Origin: Clostridia bacterium
GTDB lineage: Bacteria; Bacillota; Clostridia; Christensenellales; CAG-138
DNA: 58,237 nt
NCBI GenBank assembly: GCA_017435905.1
Contig: JAFSEB010000054.1
Coordinates: forward strand, 1-58,237
Reading direction: 5' to 3'
The notes under the pieces are model-generated. The model did not search any database and was not told the DNA's origin. It saw nothing but the letters and a program-made list of their open reading frames with translations. Made by a program: the position numbers and the translations under genes. This document shows positions 23,906 through 32,451 of the stretch, piece after piece; position 1 is the first letter of the stretch; every line of letters starts with the position of its first letter.

Positions 23906-24922
23906 ATGCAGTATATCATCGATCAGCTGAAGGCCCTCACCGCCATCCCGAGCCCCAGCGGCTATACCAAAGCGGTCACCAAATACACTGTGGAAGAGTT
24001 TGCCCGGCTCGGCTATGAAGCCAAGCTCACCAACAAGGGCTGCGTGCTTGTAGACCTTGGCGGCGAAGGCAATGCGGCTGTGCTTGCGGCACATATCGAT
24101 ACCCTTGGCGCTATGGTCACGGAGATCAAAGCCAACGGCCATCTTCGCATCACCAACATCGGCGGCATCATCCCCGGCAGTGCGGACAGCGAAAACGTCA
24201 TCGTGTGCCCCCGTTTCGGTGAAAAGCCCGTCAGCGGCACCTGCCATATGATCAATGCCTCCAAGCATGTCAACAAGGTGCTCAACGATACCATCCGTGA
24301 CTGGAACACCCTTGAGATCGTTCTTGATGAGGATGTGAAGTGCAAGGAAGACGTGAAAAAGCTCGGCATTGATGTGGGCGATTTCGTCTGCTTTGATCCC
24401 CGTACCACCGTTACCGAAAGCGGTTACATCAAGAGCCGCTTCCTTGATGATAAGATGTCCGTTGCCCTGCTTCTTGGCTATGCAAAGCGCCTGAAGGAAA
24501 GCGGCAAGACCCCCGGCCGCAAGGTCTATCTCTATTTCACCGTGTATGAAGAGATCGGTCACGGCGGCGCCAGCGGCTACCCCGAAGATATGAAGGATCT
24601 CATTGCCGTGGATATGGGCTGCATCGGCGAAGGACTTACCTGCACCGAAAAGCAGGTCTCCATTGCGGCGAAGGATTCCTCCGGCCCCTTCGATTTCGAT
24701 CTGACCAACGAGTTCATCCGCTGCGCCAGGGAAAACAACATCGATTATGCGGTGGATGTATATCCCCACTATTCCTCCGATGCGGCGGTCGCCCTCTGCG
24801 CAGGCTATGATGTGCGCCACATCGTGGTGGGTCAGGGCGTGTATGCCTCCCACGGCTACGAGCGCACCCATATCGACGGCGTAATGAATACCCTGAAGCT
24901 GCTTGAGGCCTACCTCGGCTGA
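23906..24922 (+). CDS. M42-family glutamyl/leucyl aminopeptidase
   Basis: A protein of 338 residues with the M42 dinuclear metal site: AAHIDTLGAMVT (His/Asp), FLDDKMSVALLL (bridging Asp), YEEIGHGGASG (catalytic Glu-Glu), VDMGCIGE (Asp) and ASHGYERTHIDGV (last His). These tetrahedral cytosolic aminopeptidases trim peptides. Length is normal. It lies 59 bases behind the MtnA-like gene with a strong AGGAGG site at 23896-23901; it may be co-transcribed or have a weak own promoter. The preceding gap holds a short GCGGC/GCCGC hairpin. Confidence 0.9.
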   Translation: MQYIIDQLKALTAIPSPSGYTKAVTKYTVEEFARLGYEAKLTNKGCVLVDLGGEGNAAVLAAHIDTLGAMVTEIKANGHLRITNIGGIIPGSADSENVIVCPRFGEKPVSGTCHMINASKHVNKVLNDTIRDWNTLEIVLDEDVKCKEDVKKLGIDVGDFVCFDPRTTVTESGYIKSRFLDDKMSVALLLGYAKRLKESGKTPGRKVYLYFTVYEEIGHGGASGYPEDMKDLIAVDMGCIGEGLTCTEKQVSIAAKDSSGPFDFDLTNEFIRCARENNIDYAVDVYPHYSSDAAVALCAGYDVRHIVVGQGVYASHGYERTHIDGVMNTLKLLEAYLG

Positions 24923-24951
24923 TACAAAGCGCCTGAAATGTGTGGGCGTTG

Positions 24952-24980
24952 TTGCAAACGCACCGCACGGGTGATACAAT
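24952..24980 (+). promoter_or_regulatory. Promoter of the BmrCD-like exporter leader
   Basis: TTGCAA (24952-24957), 17 bases, TACAAT (24975-24980). Expected start near 24986. Confidence 0.8.
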
Positions 24981-25025
24981 AGCAAAAGAAAAAAGGCAAT
25001 GACCGAAGAAAGGAGGCCGTGTGTG

Positions 25026-25097
25026 ATGATCCTGAACGTACACCTTGCAGCAGCTTTTGCACCATCCATGTCCGCACGGTTCTTTGGCGAAGCCTGA
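25026..25097 (+). CDS. Leader peptide of the multidrug exporter operon (23 codons)
   Basis: ATG 25026 follows a near-perfect AAAGGAGG (25010-25017) and the frame stops at TGA 25095-25097. It ends ARFFGEA. It is too short for a functional domain and is followed, 24 bases later, by an intrinsic terminator placed before the exporter genes. In B. subtilis the related bmrCD genes are controlled by translation of the leader peptide BmrB, with antibiotic-stalled ribosomes preventing termination. The peptide here is not visibly similar in sequence; the same mechanism is inferred from layout. Confidence 0.6.
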   Translation: MILNVHLAAAFAPSMSARFFGEA

Positions 25098-25121
25098 AAA
25101 GGTTTAGTTAAGCTCGATTTG

Positions 25122-25153
25122 GCCGCGGACAGTTACCGTTCGCGGCCTTTTTC
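25122..25153 (+). terminator. Terminator/attenuator between leader peptide and exporter genes
   Basis: GGCCGCG (25122-25128) pairs with CGCGGCC (25142-25148), followed by five T. It lies inside the leader of the operon, 60 bases before the first exporter gene, so it must be bypassed for expression. Confidence 0.8.
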
Positions 25154-25212
25154 ATGCCGCCTGTCTGCATGGGAGCGGCACACAGCACAACAGTCCGAAA
25201 GGGGGGAGTTTC

Positions 25213-27063
25213 TTGGAAACGCAGGAAACAGCGAAGAAAACAAAGCATGCTAAGATCAATTATGCCCTTGTGGGACGCATCATGCGGCGCCATTGGCTGC
25301 ACCTTGTTGTCAGCGTCATTGCCCTTGTGGCGGCGGTGGCGTTTGCCTACATCGTGCCGATGATCACGAGCTTTACGGTGGATTATGTGATCGGCACGGA
25401 GCCGAGCAATCTGCCAAACGGGGTGATGCACCTCATAGAAGGCTGGGGCGGCAGGGATTTCCTCCGCAAAAACCTGTGGATCCCGGCCATTGCCCTCGTG
25501 CTTTTCACGGGGCTTAACGGCGTTGCCACCTTTTTCCGCCGCCGCCATGTGGCGATCGCATCGGAAGGGATGGCGGAAACGCTCCGCAACATGCTGTATG
25601 AGCATCTGCAAAAGGTCCCCTACGATTACCATAAGCATGTATCCACCGGCGATCTCATTCAGCGCTGCACATCGGATGTGGATACCATCCGCCGCTTTAT
25701 CGCAAACCAGCTGCTGGAGATTGTGCGCACGGTGTCCATGGTCACCATTGCGGCGGTCATCATGTTCTCTGTCAATGTGAAGATGTCCCTTGTGTCCATG
25801 ATGCTGCTGCCGATCCTGCTTTGCGCATCCTTTGTGTATTTCAGGAAGGTGCGTGATCAGTTTGCCCTTTCCGATGAGGCAGAGGGCAGGCTTAGCGCCA
25901 CGCTGCAGGAAAACCTTGCCGGCGTGCGTGTTGTCCGTGCCTTCGGCCAGCAGCGTGACGAGGTGGAAAAGTTTACCGCCTGCAATGCGGATTACCGGGA
26001 TAAGACCTTCCGCCTGTCAAAGCTGATGGGCATCTATTGGGGCGCCAGCGACGGCGTCGGCTATACGCAGATCGCCCTGACGCTGTTCTTCGGCATCGTC
26101 TACGTGGTGAAGGGGGAGTTTACCCTCGGCAATCTTTTGATGTTCACAAGCTATGTGGGCATGCTCACATGGCCTGTGCGTCAGCTTGGGCGCATCCTCA
26201 GCGACCTTGGCAAGGCTACGGTATCCCTTGGCCGTATCGATGAGATCCTTTCCGTTCCTGCGGAAAGCGAACCGGGCGAAGCGCTTTGCCCGGAGATCCG
26301 CGGTGCGGTGGAATTCAAAGATGTGTGCTTCGGCTACGATACCTACGATGATGTGCTCAAAAAGATCAGCTTCCGTGCGGAGCCCGGGCAGACGGTGGCG
26401 ATCCTCGGTTCCACCGGCAGCGGCAAAACAAGCCTTGTACAGCTTTTGCAGCGGCTTTATTGTGTCACCGCCGGCAGCATCACCGTGGATGGCGTGAACA
26501 TCAACGACATCTTAGGTGCACACCTTCGCAGCAACATCGGCATCGTGCTGCAGGAGCCCTTCCTCTATTCCCGTACCATCATGGAAAACATCCGCATCGT
26601 GCGGCCGGATGCACTGGAAGAGGAGGTCCATGCGGCAGCCCGTATCGCCTCCGTGCATGATGTGATCGAAAGCTTTGAAAAGGGCTACGATACCGTTGTG
26701 GGAGAGCGTGGCGTCACCCTTTCCGGCGGACAGAAGCAGCGTGTTGCCATTGCACGGATGCTCATGCAGAATGCGCCCATCCTTATCTTTGACGATTCCA
26801 TGAGCGCCGTGGATACGGAGACCGACGCCGCCATCCGTGCCGCCCTTCGCACACGGCGTGAGCATACCACCACCTTTATCATCTCCCACCGCATCACCAC
26901 GCTGATGGAAGCGGACAACATACTGGTGCTTGAGCACGGCGAACTGGTGCAGCAGGGCACCCACGAGGAGCTTCTCAAACAGGATGGCCTTTACAGGCGC
27001 ATTGCGCAGATCCAGAACGCCCTTGAGGATGAGCTCCGCTCGGAAGAAGGAGGTGAGGCATAA
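25213..27063 (+). CDS. ABC multidrug exporter half-transporter, BmrC-like (degenerate ATP site)
   Basis: A protein of 616 residues: six-helix transmembrane domain (about 30-340) and an ATPase domain. Walker A is GSTGSGKT at 399-406, the signature LSGGQ at 503-507 is canonical, and Walker B is ILIFDD with Asp528 in place of the catalytic Glu. The Asp replacement marks the degenerate site of heterodimeric exporters such as BmrCD and TM287/288. Start is TTG 25213, six bases after GGGGGGAG; no ATG fits. The stop overlaps the next start by one base, consistent with a fixed 1:1 pair. It likely expels drugs or lipophilic compounds. Confidence 0.88.
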   Translation: METQETAKKTKHAKINYALVGRIMRRHWLHLVVSVIALVAAVAFAYIVPMITSFTVDYVIGTEPSNLPNGVMHLIEGWGGRDFLRKNLWIPAIALVLFTGLNGVATFFRRRHVAIASEGMAETLRNMLYEHLQKVPYDYHKHVSTGDLIQRCTSDVDTIRRFIANQLLEIVRTVSMVTIAAVIMFSVNVKMSLVSMMLLPILLCASFVYFRKVRDQFALSDEAEGRLSATLQENLAGVRVVRAFGQQRDEVEKFTACNADYRDKTFRLSKLMGIYWGASDGVGYTQIALTLFFGIVYVVKGEFTLGNLLMFTSYVGMLTWPVRQLGRILSDLGKATVSLGRIDEILSVPAESEPGEALCPEIRGAVEFKDVCFGYDTYDDVLKKISFRAEPGQTVAILGSTGSGKTSLVQLLQRLYCVTAGSITVDGVNINDILGAHLRSNIGIVLQEPFLYSRTIMENIRIVRPDALEEEVHAAARIASVHDVIESFEKGYDTVVGERGVTLSGGQKQRVAIARMLMQNAPILIFDDSMSAVDTETDAAIRAALRTRREHTTTFIISHRITTLMEADNILVLEHGELVQQGTHEELLKQDGLYRRIAQIQNALEDELRSEEGGEA

Positions 27064-28895
27064 TGGCAACTGCGATCCATGAGCAGGATTTTGAAAAAGA
27101 CGTAAAGGTAGACCTTTCCATCTGGAAGCGCCTTTTCCGTTATGCGCTCAAGTACAAAAAGAACATGGCAGCCCTTGTGGGCATCAACATTGCCATCGGC
27201 ATTGTGGATATTCTTTATCCGCTCATGAATAAATACGCCATCGATCATTTCATCATGGAGGAAAGAACCGCAGGCATGCCGGTGTTCGTTGCCCTCTACC
27301 TGCTGTTCATCGCCTTTCAGGCATACGGCGTGTATGTGTTCGTGGCAAAGGCCGGCCGCATCGAGATGGATGTTTCCTTCGATATCCGGCAGGAAGGCTT
27401 CAAAAAGCTGCAGGAACTGCCCTTTTCTTTTTACGATAAGACCGCAGTAGGCTACCTGATGGCACGTATGGGCAGCGATGTGGGCAGGCTGTCGGAGCTC
27501 ATTGCATGGAGCATCGTGGATGTTCTTTGGGCGTCTACCTATGTGGTGGGCGTGATGTTCGCTATGCTGTTTTTAAACTGGAAGCTTGCGCTGCTTGCCT
27601 TTGTGGTGCTGCCGCCCTTGGCGGTAATATCCATGTATTTCCAGAAGAAGATCCTCAAGTATCAGCGCCGGGTCAGAAAGGCCAATTCACGCATCACAGG
27701 TGCGTTCAACGAGGGCATTATGGGTGCCATGACCACCAAGACCCTCGTCAGGGAGGATGCCAACTATCGGGAATTCAGGGGCCTGACGGGGGATATGCGC
27801 CAAAGCGCCGTCAGAAGTGCCGTGCTTTCGGGCATCTTCATGCCCATCGTCATGTTCCTCGGCTCCATCGGCACAGGTCTTGCTCTGTATCGGGGCGGTC
27901 ATGCGGTGCTCATGGAGGTTTTAAGCTTCGGCACGCTTTCCGCCTTTATCACCTATACCACAAACTTCTTTGAGCCGGTGCAGCAGCTTGCAGGCATCCT
28001 TGCGGAGCTGCAGAGCGCACAGGCCAGCGCAGAGCGTGTGCTGACGCTGATCGACACCCCCTGCGATATCGTGGATGCACCGGAGGTGGTGGCAAAATAC
28101 GGCGATGCCTTCGATCCCAAGCGTGAAAACTGGGAACCCATCCGGGGCGAGGTGGAATTCAAAAACGTATCCTTCTCCTATGTGGAAGGGGAAACCGTAC
28201 TAAGGGATTTCGACCTGCATGTCAAGGCAGGGGAGACCATTGCCCTTGTGGGCGAGACCGGCGCCGGCAAAAGCACCATCGTGAACCTTGTGTGCCGCTT
28301 CTATGAGCCCACGGCAGGAAAGATCCTCATCGACGGCAGGGATTACAGGGAGCGCAGCCAGCTTTGGCTGCAGGACAGCCTTGGCTATGTGCTGCAGACG
28401 CCGCACCTGTTCTCCGGAACCGTTGCGGACAACATCCGCTACGGCAGGAAGGATGCAACGGATGAAGAAGTCCGTGCCGCCGCACGCATGGTCCATGCGG
28501 AGGAATTCATCCTCAGGCAGGAAAAGGGCTACGATACGGAGGTGGGCGAAGGCGGCGTGCGCCTTTCCACCGGCGAAAAGCAGCTGATCTCCTTTGCAAG
28601 GGTCATCCTTGCGGACCCCCGTATTTTTGTGCTCGATGAAGCCACCAGCTCCATCGATACGGAAACGGAGCAGCTGATTCAGGATGCCATTACCAAGGTG
28701 CTTGAAAACCGCACCAGCTTTATCGTGGCGCACAGGCTTTCCACCATCCGCAATGCGGACAGGATCCTTGTCATCCGTGGCGGAAAGATCACCGAAAGCG
28801 GCACCCACAGGGAGCTTCTTGCCCTACACGGCTATTATTACGATCTTTACACCACCCAGTTCCGTGAGGAAGCGGCAGGTGAGATCCTCAGCTGA
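27063..28895 (+). CDS. ABC multidrug exporter half-transporter, BmrD-like (catalytic ATP site)
   Basis: A protein of 610 residues: six transmembrane helices, then an ATPase domain with Walker A GETGAGKS (397-404), signature LSTGE (501-505, degenerate) and Walker B IFVLDE with catalytic Glu526, followed by the H-loop IVAHRLSTI. The pattern is complementary to the upstream partner: this protein supplies the catalytic Glu, while its altered signature belongs to the dead site. Together they form a one-active-site heterodimer. A hairpin (28917-28948) ends the unit. Confidence 0.9.
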   Translation: MATAIHEQDFEKDVKVDLSIWKRLFRYALKYKKNMAALVGINIAIGIVDILYPLMNKYAIDHFIMEERTAGMPVFVALYLLFIAFQAYGVYVFVAKAGRIEMDVSFDIRQEGFKKLQELPFSFYDKTAVGYLMARMGSDVGRLSELIAWSIVDVLWASTYVVGVMFAMLFLNWKLALLAFVVLPPLAVISMYFQKKILKYQRRVRKANSRITGAFNEGIMGAMTTKTLVREDANYREFRGLTGDMRQSAVRSAVLSGIFMPIVMFLGSIGTGLALYRGGHAVLMEVLSFGTLSAFITYTTNFFEPVQQLAGILAELQSAQASAERVLTLIDTPCDIVDAPEVVAKYGDAFDPKRENWEPIRGEVEFKNVSFSYVEGETVLRDFDLHVKAGETIALVGETGAGKSTIVNLVCRFYEPTAGKILIDGRDYRERSQLWLQDSLGYVLQTPHLFSGTVADNIRYGRKDATDEEVRAAARMVHAEEFILRQEKGYDTEVGEGGVRLSTGEKQLISFARVILADPRIFVLDEATSSIDTETEQLIQDAITKVLENRTSFIVAHRLSTIRNADRILVIRGGKITESGTHRELLALHGYYYDLYTTQFREEAAGEILS

Positions 28896-28916
28896 AAAAT
28901 ATGCTGCAAATGCGAA

Positions 28917-28948
28917 ACGCCTCTCCCCAAAAACGGGGAGAGGCGTTA
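28917..28948 (+). terminator. Hairpin after the exporter genes
   Basis: AACGCCTCTCCCC (28917-28929) pairs with GGGGAGAGGCGTT (28936-28948). The T tail is poor, so termination may be partial and allow reading into the rRNA methyltransferase gene. Confidence 0.6.
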
Positions 28949-28958
28949 TACTGTTGCT

Positions 28959-30266
28959 ATGAATACGTTTGAATTGCCAAAAGATTTCCTGCAGCGCATG
29001 CAGGCACAGCTTGGGGCGGACTATCCCGCCTTTCTTGCAAGCTACAATGAAGAGCCCAGGCGAGGTCTTCGCATCAACACGCTGAAAACAGCGGCGGATG
29101 CATTTCTTGCGGCAGGGCTTTTTCCCCTTGCCCCAACGGGCATCCTTGAAGAAGGCTTCCTTTTGACGGAGAATGTTCCCTCCATCGGCAAGCATCCTTT
29201 CCACCTTGCAGGGCTTTTCTACCTGCAGGAGCCTTCCGCCATGGCAACGGCAGCGGCGGCAGGCATCCGTCCCGGCATGCGTGTGCTGGACCTCTGTGCA
29301 GCCCCCGGCGGCAAAAGCGGTGCGGCTGCAGCGCACCTTGGCGGCGAAGGCTTCCTTCTTTCCAACGAGATCGTGCCGAACAGGGCAAAGATACTCGCTT
29401 CCACGCTGGAGCGGCTCGGCGCTGCAAACGCCGCCGTCACCTCCGCATCGCCAAAGGAGATCGCAGCTGCATTTCCCGAGTGGTTCGATGTGGTCATCGT
29501 GGATGCGCCCTGCTCCGGCGAGGGCATGTTCCGCAAGGATGAAGCGGCACGGCGTGAATGGAGCCTTGAGCATGTTGCCGCCTGCGCACAGCGGCAGGAT
29601 AACATCCTTGCAAGTGCGGCAAAGACCGTCCGCGGCGGCGGTGCCATCGTGTATTCCACCTGCACCTTCTCGCCTGAGGAAAACGAGGGCGCCGTGGAAC
29701 GCTTCCTTGCTGCCCATGATGATTTTACCCTTGCGCATATGCACAGGCTTTATCCCCATTCCTCGCCGGGGGAAGGGCATTTTGTGGCAAGGCTCCGAAA
29801 AGGCGGCACCAAGTTTAAGGCGCAGGAGGCACTGCCCCTTAAACCCTGCAAAGATGCGGCATACGCTTCCTTCCTGAAGGATACCTTTTCCACACCGCCC
29901 AAAGGGGATGCGTTCCTGCTGCCCGACGGGCGTGCGGTCATCCTCCGCAATGCGCTGCCCAAGGGGCTTGCAGGCCTTCGTGTGTTATCCTCCGGCGTCA
30001 TCGCAGGGGAGCTGAAAAAGAACCGCTTTGAGCCTGCCCACAGCCTGTTCCTGGCTGCCCATGGCGGTACTTATGCAAAAACCGCAGACTTTTCCCACGA
30101 TGATCCCACCCTTCACCGCTTCCTTGCAGGGGAGGCGGTGCCCTGCAGCGAAAATATGCGTGGATACTGCGCTGTTACGGTACAAAACCACCCCATTGGG
30201 TTCGGTAAGGCGGTAGACGGTATACTGAAAAACCATATTCCGAAGGGTCTTAGGGTGAATTTATGA
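28959..30266 (+). CDS. rRNA cytosine-C5 methyltransferase, RsmF/NOL1-NOP2-Sun family
   Basis: A protein of 435 residues. The SAM-binding motif VLDLCAAPGGKSGA, the segment LSNEIVPNRAKIL, the catalytic VIVDAPCSGEGMFRKDE (motif IV PC) and YSTCTFSPEENEGAV (motif VI nucleophile Cys) are complete. A C-terminal domain of about 150 residues matches the RsmF-type RNA-binding extension. It methylates a cytosine in 16S or 23S rRNA. It follows the exporter by 63 bases and overlaps the acetyltransferase start (ATGA). Confidence 0.9.
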   Translation: MNTFELPKDFLQRMQAQLGADYPAFLASYNEEPRRGLRINTLKTAADAFLAAGLFPLAPTGILEEGFLLTENVPSIGKHPFHLAGLFYLQEPSAMATAAAAGIRPGMRVLDLCAAPGGKSGAAAAHLGGEGFLLSNEIVPNRAKILASTLERLGAANAAVTSASPKEIAAAFPEWFDVVIVDAPCSGEGMFRKDEAARREWSLEHVAACAQRQDNILASAAKTVRGGGAIVYSTCTFSPEENEGAVERFLAAHDDFTLAHMHRLYPHSSPGEGHFVARLRKGGTKFKAQEALPLKPCKDAAYASFLKDTFSTPPKGDAFLLPDGRAVILRNALPKGLAGLRVLSSGVIAGELKKNRFEPAHSLFLAAHGGTYAKTADFSHDDPTLHRFLAGEAVPCSENMRGYCAVTVQNHPIGFGKAVDGILKNHIPKGLRVNL

Positions 30267-30706
30267 CGAACATCACCATCAAAAAAGCGGAAACAGGCGA
30301 CCTTTCCGCTGTTGCTGCGCTGGCGGAAAAGCTGTTCACCCCTTCCGATGCGTTGGAGGTGGAAACGGAACTGCTGCTGTCGGATGAAGGCGCAGCGATC
30401 TTCCTTGCTTATGCAGAAAACATGCCCGTAGGTTTTGCACAGGTGCAGCTTCGCCGTGATTATGTGGAAGGCACCGCCACAAGCCCTGTAGGCTACCTTG
30501 AGGGTGTGTATGTGGAAAGCGCCCATCGCCTGAAGGGTATCGCCAAACGCCTTGTGGAGACAAGCGAAGCATGGGCAAAGGAGAAGGGGTGCCTTGAATT
30601 TGCCAGCGACTGTGAACTTGCCAATTCAGACAGCATCCTATTTCATAAAGCCATCGGCTTTTCGGAAGCAAACAGGATCGTGTGTTTTGTGAAAGGGTTG
30701 GTATGA
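30263..30706 (+). CDS. GNAT acetyltransferase, AAC(6')-like
   Basis: A protein of 147 residues. The acetyl-CoA site reads VYVESAHRLKGIAKRLVETS; the last third EFASDCELANSDSILFHKAI and GFSEANRIVCFVKGL is the pattern of aminoglycoside 6'-N-acetyltransferases of the AAC(6')-Ib-unrelated chromosomal type. Activity on aminoglycosides is possible but cannot be inferred from this alone; many such proteins act on other amines. It is translationally coupled to the rRNA methyltransferase gene. Confidence 0.8.
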   Translation: MTNITIKKAETGDLSAVAALAEKLFTPSDALEVETELLLSDEGAAIFLAYAENMPVGFAQVQLRRDYVEGTATSPVGYLEGVYVESAHRLKGIAKRLVETSEAWAKEKGCLEFASDCELANSDSILFHKAIGFSEANRIVCFVKGLV

Positions 30707-30708
30707 AA

Positions 30709-30740
30709 AAAAGCCAAGCTGAGTTTTCGGCTTGGCTTTT
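30709..30740. terminator. Terminator after the acetyltransferase gene
   Basis: AAAAGCCAAGC (30709-30719) pairs with GCTTGGCTTTT (30730-30740), with A and T tracts on both sides for the convergent genes. Confidence 0.85.
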
Positions 30741-30792
30741 ATCATGGTTGCGTTTTGTAAGAAAGAGCGCTTTTCTGTTCGGGAAATGAAGT

Positions 30793-31089
30793 TTACTTTG
30801 TGCAATGGTAAATGACTTCCTTACCATGCAGCAGAGCATAATCTATTTCCTTGCGAACAGACGCACCGATATAGCCATCAATATTCAGCACATAAATACC
30901 GTCACTGATGTCTATTTTTTGATAATGCGCACGTTCAAGCGCCTGCAGCTCCTCCGCTGTCGGCTCTGTGCCGGCCGCTGTGTAAACGCATTGCAGAATA
31001 GTAAGCCCCTTTTGCGTTTCAAGATCATATGCGACCCTCTGCATTTCTTTTTCAAATCGCATACTGCCGCACAATGCATATGTTTTCAT
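30793..31089 (-). CDS. Small nucleoside 2-deoxyribosyltransferase-like protein (DUF4406-type)
   Basis: A protein of 98 residues starting MKTYALCGSMRFEKEMQRVA and containing the late motif VLNIDGYIGASVRKEIDYAL. This GS-RF...DGYIGxSxxxEI pattern is that of the nucleoside 2-deoxyribosyltransferase-like/DUF4406 group. Substrate unknown. It is the last gene of a minus-strand unit beginning at the YbaK gene, 43 bases after the kinase gene. Start ATG 31089 behind GAGGAT. Confidence 0.65.
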   Translation of the reverse strand: MKTYALCGSMRFEKEMQRVAYDLETQKGLTILQCVYTAAGTEPTAEELQALERAHYQKIDISDGIYVLNIDGYIGASVRKEIDYALLHGKEVIYHCTK

Positions 31090-31132
31090 CGTATATCCTC
31101 GCTAACATTCCGATCGGTGCGCCTTTTCCCGG

Positions 31133-32008
31133 TCATTCCCTGTACCAACGGGGCACTGCACGCTGCATATCATCATACCACTGCAGCACATCGGCTGCCT
31201 GTTTGCGCATGGTTTCCGCTTCCTTTTCGCCAAAGGCAATTGCCCACGGCAGGGAGGAAAGTGTGTTGGAGGAAATGTAAAGCGCCAGCAGCTGCCAGAA
31301 AAGTAGGGGCGGTTCGCCGCCAAAGTAGCCATCCACCATGCCCCGGGCAAAGGCAGGCGCCGCAGCTGCACACCATACGATGCGGTTGAATTCCTCCCAG
31401 GGATCGCCGAAATCGAAACGGTCAAAATCGATGATCACGAGCTTCCCGTTTTCAAGCATCATATTGCCGGTGTGGTAATCCCCGTGCTGGAAGCATTGGG
31501 GTCTTCCCTGCAGCAAATGCCTGTTTTCCGCAAGGTAACGCAAAACATGATGATCGCCCTCAAATTTTTCGCTGCAGGCGGCGTACATGGCGATCTTGCG
31601 ATCTATCTTGCGGTTGAAGCGTGTTTCCCAATCCTCAATATCCGGCGGCGCTTCGATGCTGTGGATGGTTTTCAGAATATGCCCTGCATCAATGCCGAGG
31701 CGGTATTGCGCATCCTCATCCATCGTGGGGAGAGCATCCTCCGCATCGACACCGTCGATAAAGCGCTGCAGCAGATGCGCACCCTCTTCGTTTTCCCAGA
31801 AATCGATGGGGCTGCACATGGGCACGCCGAGGGCATCCACACGCTTTTGCATGTCGAACATGGCGCTGCGGCTGCCGGACTTTTCCTTCGGCGTGACCCG
31901 AAGCAGGTACTTTTGTCCGCTTTCATCGGTGACGGCATATTTTGTATCGCAGCTCCAGCCTTTTTCGATGCGTTCCTTTGCCGTGAAGCGGTATTCGTGC
32001 GGTTCCAT
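31133..32008 (-). CDS. Aminoglycoside-phosphotransferase-like kinase (APH family)
   Basis: A protein of 291 residues with the kinase-like fold of the APH/choline kinase group: catalytic loop QHGDYHTGNMML (HxDxxxxN) and the metal motif IIDFDRFDFGDPWEEFNRIV. The N-terminal lobe has LLRVTPKE (the ATP Lys position) and FIDGVDAEDALP. Targets of chromosomal members include aminoglycosides, macrolides, homoserine and sugars, so function is open. Start ATG 32008 (AAAGGAG, 6 bases) chosen over an in-frame ATG 32026. It is preceded by a GNAT gene with which it is closely coupled. Confidence 0.82.
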   Translation of the reverse strand: MEPHEYRFTAKERIEKGWSCDTKYAVTDESGQKYLLRVTPKEKSGSRSAMFDMQKRVDALGVPMCSPIDFWENEEGAHLLQRFIDGVDAEDALPTMDEDAQYRLGIDAGHILKTIHSIEAPPDIEDWETRFNRKIDRKIAMYAACSEKFEGDHHVLRYLAENRHLLQGRPQCFQHGDYHTGNMMLENGKLVIIDFDRFDFGDPWEEFNRIVWCAAAAPAFARGMVDGYFGGEPPLLFWQLLALYISSNTLSSLPWAIAFGEKEAETMRKQAADVLQWYDDMQRAVPRWYRE

Positions 32009-32022
32009 TTCCGTTTCTCCTT

Positions 32023-32451
32023 TCATTCTTTCTGCATACCTGCGGCGAGGGCGGCAGCACGCATGGGGGCATTTTCGATGCCCGTAGTCAAAGTGGCTGT
32101 GTTTCCGGATGCAAGGATGTCCGCAGCCATGGCGGCGACCACAGCCTTTGCATATCCCTTGCCCCTGTGTGCAGGCAGCGTCATCACGGCGCCGATCTCC
32201 GTTTCGCCCGCTTTGAAGGAAAAGGGAAGGGCAAAGGAAAGGATCTCGCCGTTTTCCGTTATCGCATAGGGCGTGCCGATGTTTTCCCCCTCCGCAGGCG
32301 GATCTATCACATCATCTGTAAAATGGGCATAGAACCGGCGGATCATAGGAAGATCCCTCTCCCAGTCAAGCCGCTTGACGGGAAAGGCTGTTTTTTGCAG
32401 CGATCCTGCGTTTTGCAGGCGAAAGCGTACGTATTCTGCGGTGATCTGCAT
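32023..32451 (-). CDS. GNAT-family N-acetyltransferase
   Basis: A protein of 142 residues. The acetyl-CoA binding segment is VMTLPAHRGKGYAKAVVAAM, followed by TLTTGIENAPMRAAALAAGM, the usual GNAT end. The N-terminal half is weakly conserved. Substrate unknown. It overlaps the YbaK stop by one base and is 14 bases from the kinase gene; the three genes likely form one unit. Confidence 0.72.
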   Translation of the reverse strand: MQITAEYVRFRLQNAGSLQKTAFPVKRLDWERDLPMIRRFYAHFTDDVIDPPAEGENIGTPYAITENGEILSFALPFSFKAGETEIGAVMTLPAHRGKGYAKAVVAAMAADILASGNTATLTTGIENAPMRAAALAAGMQKE

